Made by a program: the position numbers and the translations under genes | Notes under the pieces: model-generated | Databases searched by the model: none | What the model was told of the DNA's origin: nothing | The model's input: the letters and a program-made list of their open reading frames with translations, nothing else | Source: Kiritimatiellia bacterium | Lineage (GTDB): Bacteria; Verrucomicrobiota; Kiritimatiellia; RFP12; UBA1067 | Assembly (NCBI GenBank): GCA_017547265.1 | Contig: JAFYQC010000237.1 | Span: 1-13,050 of the forward strand | Direction of reading: 5' to 3' | Length of the DNA stretch: 13,050 nucleotides | In this document: one piece after another, positions 7,561 through 13,050 of the stretch | Layout of the letters: every line of letters starts with the position of its first letter | Position numbering within the stretch: the stretch's first letter is position 1

Positions 7561-9363
7561 TCAGCGGACCTTCTCGACAATCTTGCGGTGCGCCTCGCGC
7601 AACACGGCAGGATTGTACTTGAGGACCTTGCGGTCGTAGGTGAGCAGCCCGTTTATCTCGATCTCGACATCGGTCGTCTGCGTGTATACGGAGCCGCCAA
7701 GCCCCTTCTCCGCGAGAAGCCCGAGTTTCTCCATAAGCCCGAGATACGTCTTTTCAAGTCCCTCGCGCGTCTTCGTGTCCGCAATGCCGCCGTAGCCCCA
7801 GCTGCCCTTGGCCTCTTTCCAGAGATGGCCCTCAACGGGATGGCCGAGCCCGCCGAACTCTCCGAGGAAGCTCACGCGACGGTCATTGACGGGGAACATG
7901 TCGGGACCGCGGTAGAGATGCAGGTCGACAGTGTCCGCCGCCTCGCACTCGCCTTCAGGCTTGTGCTTCGACCAAACGCGATCGTTCCACGCCCAGCCCT
8001 TAGGCAGAAGATGTCCGCCCTCCCAGTCCCAGCATCCGCTCGGACCGTTGACGAGGCGCGTCGGATCGTGGCGGCGCGTGAAGTCGAGCATCGAGTGGGT
8101 GAGGAACTCGCCCGGCTGCGACCAGCCCTCGTTGTACGGATTCCACATTACGATGGACGGGAACGTCTGGAGATCGTCCATCATCTCCTTCATCTCCTGG
8201 CGCTCGAGCCAGTAGCGCTTCACCGTATCGGCCTTCAGGGGCGAGATCGACCTGCCGTCGCCGCTCGGAAGGTCCTGTATGACGAGTATGCCAAGACGAT
8301 CGCACATCGCGTAGTACTGCTGGGGCTCGACCTTGATGTGCTTGCGGAGCATGTTGAAGCCGCAGTCCTTCAGCACCTTCACGTCGTATTCCATCCCCTC
8401 CTCGGACGGCGGGGTAAGAAGCCCGTCGGGCCACCATCCCTGGTCGAGGGTGCCGATCATGAAGTAGGGCTTGTTGTTGAGGAAAAACCTGAGGATGCCA
8501 TTCGAGTCCTTGCGCTTCTCGATCTTGCGCATGCCGAAATAGCCCTTCACCACGTCCTTGCCGTACTTCGCCGTGAAGTTGTAGAGGTCGGGAGACTCCG
8601 GGCTCCAGAGCTTGAAGCCTGCCGGCATCTTCACAACGACCTTGCCGTCGCCCGCGAACTCTCCGACGCCGTCAACTGACACCGTCACACGATCGGCGCC
8701 GCGTCCAACGAGGCGGAAGTCGAGCGTCGCCGTGCCTTTGTCAATGTCCGTCACCACAGTGTACTTCTCGATGCGGCACTCAGGCACAGCCTCCATCCAC
8801 ACCGTCTGCCAGATGCCGGAGACGCGCGTGTAGAAGCAGCCAGCCGGCTTGAAGCACTGCTTGCCGCGAGAGTTGATGAAGTCGTCCGTCGGATCCCACA
8901 CGCAGACGGTTAGATCGTTCTCGCCCTTCTTCACGTAGTCGGTGATGTCGAGCGTAAACGGATTCTGCCCGCCTTCGTGCGGAACGTCGGTCACCTCGTC
9001 GTGCCCGATGAAGACCATCGTGCGGAAGTCGACGCCACCGAAGTGGAGGAGTATCCTCTCGCCCGGCTGCAGGTCGCATTCGATCTTGCGCGTGTACCAG
9101 AGGAACTCGTCTGGCTTCAAAAGCCGCCCCACGCCGGAAAGCGCACTCTCGATCGCGAACGGCACGAGGATCTTCCCGTCCCACTGCGTCGGCCGACCGG
9201 GAGTGTTCGTCACGCTCGTCACGGCATAGTCCCATTTGCCGTTCAGGTTCGTCCAGTTCTCGCGAACCATCTGCGGGCGGGGATACTCGCGCCAGGCGTT
9301 TTCAGGGGTGACTTTTTCTCCGAACGAAGTCATCATCGCGGCCGCAACAATCAAACCGACCAT
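7561..9363 (-). CDS. Secreted glycoside hydrolase family 2 enzyme
   Basis: 600 residues from the ATG at 9363, which has GGAAGG about 6 nt upstream; a GTG at 9369 in the same frame is less well placed. The N-terminus is a short hydrophobic export signal (MVGLIVAAAMMTS). Next come the jelly-roll sugar-binding domain with REYPRPQMVRENWTNLNGKW and WYTRK (about 25-195), an Ig-like domain (200-280) and the TIM barrel (about 295-590). In the barrel RKHIK, the acid/base glutamate in WNPYNEGW (E412) and the nucleophile glutamate in FLGEFGG (E502) are visible, as is the late TQTTDVE motif. GH2 covers beta-galactosidase, beta-glucuronidase and beta-mannosidase; the lineage with W-N-P-Y-N-E is not assigned a substrate. 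It lies downstream of the oxidoreductase gene but has its own promoter. Confidence 0.93.
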   Translation of the reverse strand: MVGLIVAAAMMTSFGEKVTPENAWREYPRPQMVRENWTNLNGKWDYAVTSVTNTPGRPTQWDGKILVPFAIESALSGVGRLLKPDEFLWYTRKIECDLQPGERILLHFGGVDFRTMVFIGHDEVTDVPHEGGQNPFTLDITDYVKKGENDLTVCVWDPTDDFINSRGKQCFKPAGCFYTRVSGIWQTVWMEAVPECRIEKYTVVTDIDKGTATLDFRLVGRGADRVTVSVDGVGEFAGDGKVVVKMPAGFKLWSPESPDLYNFTAKYGKDVVKGYFGMRKIEKRKDSNGILRFFLNNKPYFMIGTLDQGWWPDGLLTPPSEEGMEYDVKVLKDCGFNMLRKHIKVEPQQYYAMCDRLGILVIQDLPSGDGRSISPLKADTVKRYWLERQEMKEMMDDLQTFPSIVMWNPYNEGWSQPGEFLTHSMLDFTRRHDPTRLVNGPSGCWDWEGGHLLPKGWAWNDRVWSKHKPEGECEAADTVDLHLYRGPDMFPVNDRRVSFLGEFGGLGHPVEGHLWKEAKGSWGYGGIADTKTREGLEKTYLGLMEKLGLLAEKGLGGSVYTQTTDVEIEINGLLTYDRKVLKYNPAVLREAHRKIVEKVR

Positions 9364-9425
9364 TAGCACCCTTCCTTTCCTTTTCGTTTGTCCGGCGATC
9401 CGCCTCGGGACACGTCTATGTTCAT

Positions 9426-9434
9426 ATTATAGCA
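9426..9434 (-). promoter_or_regulatory. Extended -10 promoter for the GH2 gene
   Basis: TGC-TATAAT (-10 at 9426-9431, TG at 9433-9434) is a classic extended -10 element, with no good -35 at 16-18 nt. It leaves a leader of about 55 nt before the ATG at 9363. No terminator is seen between it and the oxidoreductase stop at 9479, so read-through from the upstream operon is also likely. Confidence 0.6.
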
Positions 9435-9478
9435 TATCCCCAGACCATCTTACCGCCCGAGCTGCAACTTGCAACCGA

Positions 9479-10900
9479 TCAGAACAGGTTCGTAAACCAA
9501 CTCCCACCGGCAGTAGACTTGTAGCCGACCCACGGCTTGCCGCCAGCGAGGACCTGGCGTGTCTTTTCGTCGAAAGTGGCGCGCATTCCAGTGCGGAGCG
9601 CGGCATTTGCCATGATGAGCGCGATGGCGTGACTGTAGCCCGCCTCGACGGGCGCGTGCGGATCCTTGCGGTCGCGTACGCACTCCATCCAGTTGCGCAT
9701 ATGCGCCGACGTGAGAGCGTCTCCACCCGTGTTTGCAGACGTGACGACCTGCTCTTCGGGCGCAGGAAGCGGCTCGCTCGTCGGATTCGCGTTCTCGACG
9801 CCCTCGTTAGTGACGCAGCCAGAACCGAGATCAATGCAACCAGCCGGCCCAAAATACTTCTCCGTAGGAGATTCGTTGTTCGGCTTGGAACCGCCGGCGC
9901 AGTTTGTCTGGTGCGACTGGAACATGACCTGGAAGCCCTTGCCCTTCACGCCCGATTCGCCGTACTCGAGAAGCGTCGTGAACGTATCGTAGCTCTGGCG
10001 CCCGTCGACCCACTGGTATAGGCCGCCCGACGAGACTGCCGTCTTGGGATACGGCTGGCCGAGGAACCAGGCGACCGTATCGATCTGGTGGCACATCCAC
10101 TGCCCCGGAACCCCCGACGAGAACGGCCAGAAAAGACGGAACTCGAGGTACTTGCGCGGATCGAACGGATATTCCTTTGGATCGCGGTCGAGAAGCCACA
10201 TCTTCCAGTCGACGTCCTCCTCCTTGAGCGAGGCGATGAGTTTCTCGGAGCGGCGCCAGCGCCTGGGCTGGTTGACGTTCCACGTGAGGTGCACATAGCT
10301 GATGTCTCCAAACTTTCCAGCGTCGATGTATTCCTTGGCGGCCATGTACTTCTTGCCGGAACGGCGCTGCGAGCCGATCTGGAGAACGGCGCCTGGATTC
10401 ATCGCGCCGTTCGCGCGCTTCTCGTTCACGGCGTCCAACAGCATATTCGCAGAATACATGTCCTCGGCGATCGGTTTCTCGCAGTAGGCGTCGCAACCTG
10501 CTTCGATCGCGTGTACCGCGTGCTGCGCGTGCTGGAAGTCGGCAGTGGAGATGATGACCGCATCGAGCCCGAGACGTTCCTTGGCCTCGTAAAGCTCTAT
10601 GTCACTCGAAAACGCCTCGACGTCATGGCCAAGGGCCCGCTCCATCTCCGGCTTCGCGTTATCGTAGAGACGCTTTCTCCAGAGGTCGGCGACGGCGACC
10701 ATGTCGAAGTTTAGCTCCTTGTTGTGGTGCAGGAAACACGGCAGAAGCGTCTGGCGAAAACGGTCGGAGTAGCCGACACAGGCGACGCGTATCTTGTCGT
10801 TTGCACCGGCGGCGTAGAGCGAGGGCCCGTACCCGGCGGCGATTATTCCGGCGAGACCGGCAGCACCCTTGCAGAATTCACGACGATCTATCTTTTCCAT
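9479..10900 (-). CDS. Tat-exported Gfo/Idh/MocA family oxidoreductase
   Basis: 473 residues. The N-terminus has a twin-arginine signal, DRREFCKGAAG (5-15), followed by an alanine-rich hydrophobic stretch. The Rossmann part starts near 36 (KIRVACVGYSDR), with a degenerate dinucleotide loop. The family's CEKPIAED motif (140-147) supplies the catalytic-region lysine, and CHQIDTVAWFLG (270-281) matches the H-x-x-D element of the substrate site. WKMW...DPRKY (232-251) is typical of the long Planctomycetes/Verrucomicrobia forms. Family knowledge: NAD(P)-dependent sugar or glycoside oxidation, often with the cofactor bound before Tat export. Its ATG shares one base with the TGA of the isomerase-like gene (TGATG) and has AAAGGA upstream, so the two are coupled. 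Confidence 0.92.
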   Translation of the reverse strand: MEKIDRREFCKGAAGLAGIIAAGYGPSLYAAGANDKIRVACVGYSDRFRQTLLPCFLHHNKELNFDMVAVADLWRKRLYDNAKPEMERALGHDVEAFSSDIELYEAKERLGLDAVIISTADFQHAQHAVHAIEAGCDAYCEKPIAEDMYSANMLLDAVNEKRANGAMNPGAVLQIGSQRRSGKKYMAAKEYIDAGKFGDISYVHLTWNVNQPRRWRRSEKLIASLKEEDVDWKMWLLDRDPKEYPFDPRKYLEFRLFWPFSSGVPGQWMCHQIDTVAWFLGQPYPKTAVSSGGLYQWVDGRQSYDTFTTLLEYGESGVKGKGFQVMFQSHQTNCAGGSKPNNESPTEKYFGPAGCIDLGSGCVTNEGVENANPTSEPLPAPEEQVVTSANTGGDALTSAHMRNWMECVRDRKDPHAPVEAGYSHAIALIMANAALRTGMRATFDEKTRQVLAGGKPWVGYKSTAGGSWFTNLF

Positions 10901-11805
10901 CAGACGAGTCCTTTCATTGTTTCAATTGCTGTCTTTGCGTTTTTTGCGAAATCCTTTGCGTCTCCCCAACCGCACTCGCAGCTGACGCCGCCCGAGTAGC
11001 CGATGGCCTTAAGTGCGTCGAAATATGGCGCAAGGCGGCGCGTCTCGCGCGGGTCGTGTCCAGGGAACTGACGCGTGCCGTAGTCTGCGACATGGCAGTG
11101 CTTCAAGAGCGACCCTGCCTCTACGATTGCCGTCGCAGGGTCTCCGCCCATCATCATGTGGAAGATGTCTGCGAGCTGCATGAGGCGCGGCGAATTGACG
11201 TCGCGGCATATCGCGAGACCTTGGAACACGAAGTTGATGATGTTCGATTCGTTGGGCCTGAGCGGCTCGATCACGACGACGGTCGTCTTCAGGTCCGCGA
11301 CGCGCTTCACGAGTTCGCGGCAGAACTCGGCATACTGCCTCGTTCCCTTCTCGGTGTCTGGGTTATTGCCAGTCGTGAAGTCGCCCGGGACGTTCCTCGC
11401 ACCACCGGAGCCGAAGACCACAGTCTTTACGCCAATCTCGTCAGCCCGCCTGAGCACTTTCTCCGCATAGTCGAGCGCAGGGGCATGATCGGCATTCGGC
11501 CCCGTCAGCCGGAACTTGCCAGGCAGAAAGCCGTTACAGCTCCTTAATGGTAGCGGCCGCTTTGCAATCTCCTCCTTTTGTGTCTGCCACCACGCGTCGT
11601 CCTTGCCCGGGTCGAACGCCTCGCCCGCGCTCCATTCCCAGAAGTCATAGCCGAAGTCGCGCATGATCGTGACATCCTCGATGGACGAACGGCACGCACC
11701 GAAGAGGATGCGCCCCTTCCCACACTTGCCGTTTGTGAGCCCTGCACAGCCGGCAAGCCCAGCCGCCGCAAGCGAGCCAACCAGAAAATCACGTCTTCCC
11801 GTCAC
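10900..11805 (-). CDS. Tat lipoprotein, xylose-isomerase-like TIM barrel (sugar phosphate isomerase/epimerase family)
   Basis: 301 residues from a GTG at 11805 preceded by AAGGAG at 7 nt. This start places a Tat motif GRRDFLVGS at residues 3-11 and a lipobox LAGC with C20, as expected for an exported lipoprotein; an upstream in-frame ATG (11919) would read through the promoter and terminator and is rejected. The TIM barrel carries the family's four metal ligands in context: VVIEPL (E180), LADIFHM (D213), HCHVAD (H238) and SCECGW (E277). Relatives include hydroxypyruvate isomerase, inosose dehydratase, C-glycoside deglycosidase subunits and 3-keto-sugar enzymes. The overlap with the oxidoreductase suggests they act on the same oxidised sugar outside the cytoplasm. 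Confidence 0.9.
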   Translation of the reverse strand: MTGRRDFLVGSLAAAGLAGCAGLTNGKCGKGRILFGACRSSIEDVTIMRDFGYDFWEWSAGEAFDPGKDDAWWQTQKEEIAKRPLPLRSCNGFLPGKFRLTGPNADHAPALDYAEKVLRRADEIGVKTVVFGSGGARNVPGDFTTGNNPDTEKGTRQYAEFCRELVKRVADLKTTVVVIEPLRPNESNIINFVFQGLAICRDVNSPRLMQLADIFHMMMGGDPATAIVEAGSLLKHCHVADYGTRQFPGHDPRETRRLAPYFDALKAIGYSGGVSCECGWGDAKDFAKNAKTAIETMKGLV

Positions 11806-11886
11806 TTCGATTCTCCTTCTGCTTCTTGTCTGGAATATGTCATGGCACATTTGTTGCAAAAGACGACATGTCTCCCAGTAAGGATT

Positions 11887-11900
11887 ATTATACCAAAAAA
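11887..11900 (-). promoter_or_regulatory. Promoter of the isomerase-oxidoreductase operon, fused to the upstream terminator T-tract
   Basis: Six T (11895-11900), GG, then TATAAT (11887-11892). No good -35 is visible 17 nt upstream because that DNA is the terminator hairpin. The leader to the GTG at 11805 would be about 75 nt. Confidence 0.6.
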
Positions 11901-11917
11901 GCCCTTGTGAAAAGGGC
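11895..11917 (-). terminator. Rho-independent terminator
   Basis: GCCCTT, a 5-nt loop TTCAC, then AAGGGC, immediately followed by six T. It is probably the original terminator of the glycosidase-like gene at 12135-13050, now separated from it by the mobile element. The 13-nt core CCTTTTCACAAGG is also found in the hairpin after gapA (166-178). Confidence 0.75.
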
Positions 11918-11955
11918 ATAAAAAAACTATATTCCCCTCGGCGAAGCTGCGACCA

Positions 11956-11996
11956 ACAGGGTCAGACTTGATTACCACAGTAGATTGCCACAGTAG
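11956..11996 (+). repeat. Left terminal inverted repeat of the mini-element
   Basis: Begins ACAGGGTCAGACTTGATT and contains tandem 13-mers ATTACCACAGTAG and ATTGCCACAGTAG. It pairs with 12148-12188, differing at about six positions. It supplies the stop codon of the 49-codon transposase remnant. Confidence 0.85.
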
Positions 11997-12121
11997 GTTT
12001 TCCTTGTCATAGCGGCGTAACTTTTTCGATTCGCCGCTTGCCCTCCTTCAAACGCGCGGTGGGCGACGCGGCTGATCAGGCGACAGCACCGATTTGGAAG
12101 ATTTATCCTGCAACGTCTCAT
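11972..12121 (-). pseudogene. Remnant of a REP-associated tyrosine (Y1/IS200-like) transposase, internally deleted
   Basis: A 49-codon ORF from ATG 12121 to TAA in the left inverted repeat. Residues 5-24 read RINLPNRCCRLISRVAHRAF, very like the first strand of RAYT/Y1 transposases, where a C/Y-H-L-I-S-R-V-A-H/N-R pattern precedes the HUH motif. After HRAF the similarity stops and a basic tail (residues 25-49) runs into the repeat. The HUH histidines and the catalytic tyrosine domain are missing, so it cannot be an active enzyme. The tail may be the original C-terminus joined by an internal deletion. The family call is from memory of the motif, without a search. Confidence 0.65.
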
Positions 12122-12134
12122 GTCGAACAGGATA

Positions 12135-13050
12135 TCACAATCTCCCGCTACTGTGATAATTTACTGTGGCAATCAGATCTGACCCTGTAGGTGCCGTAGA
12201 CAAATCGTGCGCCCACAGGCGCTCTGTCAGCTCTGCGCGCCTTTCGGGTGTCGATGCGTCCGCCGCATAGGGAGCAGGATATCCCGCAGCAAAAGGCCTG
12301 ACAAGTGCATTCAACAGCGCTTCCGCGTCGCGCGAAACGACAAAGAGCGGTGCGGGAGTGAGCGGAATCTCCGTCTCGCCGTCTTTATCGCAAGGCGGCG
12401 CGGCGCGGCGGTTGCCCATCAGATCGACGAACTTAAGGTCGCCGGGATGGCGGACGTCCCCATCCGCCTTGGCGCGTGAGGACACGCGCCCTCCCAATTT
12501 CAAACACACCCCCTTCTTCCGCCCAAGCTCAACCTGACGCTCGTTCGTCCAGACCGCCGCGACGCCATAGTCGCCCTGGCGGAAGACGTAAGCGCGCCAA
12601 TCGTCCCGCTTGACGTCGCCAAGGAACTTGGGCGACGGCAAGAGATGCCCCAGCGTATTCGGCACCATGTTCCACATGAACGGCGACATCGCTGCGTCCG
12701 CCACAAGGCGGTGCTGCCACGAATGGCTCGTCATGACGCGCGGCCAGTATTTGAGGTCCATTATGTAGAGCCGCGCCATGGCGGCGGCCTGGAGGAACTC
12801 GCGCCAACCAAGATCGAGAGATGCAGGTCCTCCGTTGATATAGACGTCGGCGGAGGATACCGCCCCGAAACGCGGAACGAAAAACGGAAGAACGTTGAAG
12901 CCTTCCGAAAACATGACCGGCGCGTCGCCGTAGCCGTACTTCTCCATGCGCGAAAGAAGCTCTGCCGCGTTCTCGTCGCGGTCTGCGTAGCCGAGATACG
13001 AGTTGTCGATCGCGTAATATGTATGTATCGCGATGAAATCGTAGCGGAAA
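12135..13050 (-). CDS. Glycoside-hydrolase-like protein, 3' part only, C-terminus altered by element insertion
   Basis: 304 residues are visible; the frame is open to the right edge, so the gene starts outside the window. The first part looks like the late strands of a TIM-barrel glycosidase: FIAIHTYYAIDNS, then PVMFSEGFNV, where the glutamate is a candidate nucleophile, then a helix-rich stretch with WPRVMTSHSW. The last third resembles a C-terminal beta-sandwich (YVFRQGDYGVAAVWTN; FVDLMGNRR; IPLTPAPLFVVSRD), as seen in GH39/GH51-like enzymes; the family is not certain. The final 17 residues and the TGA come from the mobile element at 11956-12188, so the natural C-terminus is lost or replaced. 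Context with GH2 and sugar-oxidising genes supports a glycan role. Confidence 0.75.
   Translation of the reverse strand, partial: FRYDFIAIHTYYAIDNSYLGYADRDENAAELLSRMEKYGYGDAPVMFSEGFNVLPFFVPRFGAVSSADVYINGGPASLDLGWREFLQAAAMARLYIMDLKYWPRVMTSHSWQHRLVADAAMSPFMWNMVPNTLGHLLPSPKFLGDVKRDDWRAYVFRQGDYGVAAVWTNERQVELGRKKGVCLKLGGRVSSRAKADGDVRHPGDLKFVDLMGNRRAAPPCDKDGETEIPLTPAPLFVVSRDAEALLNALVRPFAAGYPAPYAADASTPERRAELTERLWAHDLSTAPTGSDLIATVNYHSSGRL
12148..12188 (-). repeat. Right terminal inverted repeat of the mini-element
   Basis: Read on the minus strand it begins ACAGGGTCAGATCTGATT and carries 13-mers ATTGCCACAGTAA and ATTATCACAGTAG. It is read in frame by the glycosidase-like gene. Confidence 0.85.

Larger units (their letters stand above)
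11956..12188 (-). mobile_element. 233-bp RAYT/REP-type mini-element with inverted-repeat ends (internally deleted transposon)
   Basis: The ends 11956-11996 and 12148-12188 are inverted repeats matching at about 35 of 41 positions, both beginning ACAGGGTCAGA. Each end also holds two direct copies of a 13-mer, consensus ATTRYCACAGTAR, giving four copies in the element. The interior encodes a 49-residue peptide whose start resembles a REP-associated tyrosine transposase. No convincing target duplication is visible, as expected for IS200/Y1-type mobility. It fills most of the 329-base gap between the glycosidase-like stop and the isomerase start; the remainder is terminator, promoter and leader. 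Confidence 0.8.

Noticed and set aside
9432..9478. Possible terminator between the oxidoreductase gene and the GH2 promoter
   Set aside because: Only a short repeated GTTGCA is seen, with no stable stem and no T-tract.
11806..11919. N-terminal extension of the isomerase-like gene to an ATG at 11919
   Set aside because: The extension would translate the terminator and the TATAAT box, while the GTG at 11805 has a good Shine-Dalgarno and puts the Tat signal at the N-terminus.
11971..12164. CRISPR-like array suggested by four copies of a CACAGTA-containing 13-mer
   Set aside because: The copies are adjacent pairs in opposite orientations at the two ends of the element, with no spacers of uniform length.
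12135..12947. Start of the glycosidase-like gene at the ATG at 12947
   Set aside because: The frame stays open with protein-like sequence up to the right edge, so the ATG is internal.

Overview
All protein genes and the single tRNA in this window lie on the minus strand. The DNA is GC-rich, with strong G/C third-position bias and Shine-Dalgarno sites of the AGGAG type. The mix of Tat-exported Gfo/Idh/MocA and xylose-isomerase-like proteins, a secreted GH2 glycosidase and a REP-associated (RAYT-type) element fits a carbohydrate-degrading bacterium of the PVC superphylum, possibly Kiritimatiellota or Verrucomicrobiota. This assignment is inferred from gene content only.

Reading in the direction of transcription, from high to low coordinates: (a) 13050-12135 is the 3' part of a glycoside-hydrolase-like gene whose last 17 codons and stop lie inside a small mobile element. 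(b) 12188-11956 is that element, 233 bp with imperfect 41-bp terminal inverted repeats. Inside it is a 49-codon ORF whose first half reads like the N-terminus of a RAYT/Y1 transposase, so it looks like an internally deleted transposon. (c) 11917-11887 is a terminator hairpin whose T-tract runs directly into the -10 box of the next operon. (d) 11805-9479 holds a Tat lipoprotein sugar isomerase/epimerase-like protein overlapping a Tat-exported oxidoreductase, followed by a GH2 enzyme with its own extended -10 promoter. Together they look like a glycoside-processing locus. (e) 7524-5641 holds housekeeping genes: prmC, a NYN-domain nuclease-like protein and a YhcH/YjgK/YiaL sugar protein. (f) 5644-3406 starts with a tRNA-Cys promoter whose -35 box contains the stop codon of the preceding gene. 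It continues with tRNA-Cys, a small four-helix membrane protein 9 nt after the tRNA, and a Na/Pi-cotransporter-like protein with a PhoU-like tail. (g) 3400-187 is a second terminator/promoter composite followed by rpsA, rpmB and gapA, closed by a strong GC hairpin. (h) 112-1 is a third T-tract/-10 composite followed by the start of a probable cation diffusion facilitator gene that appears leaderless.

The most interesting signals are the decayed RAYT-type mini-element and its in-frame invasion of a gene, the three T-tract-GG-TATA(A/C)T terminator/promoter composites, the tRNA-Cys-mRNA arrangement, and an 8-bp tandem repeat inside prmC that could shift its frame.
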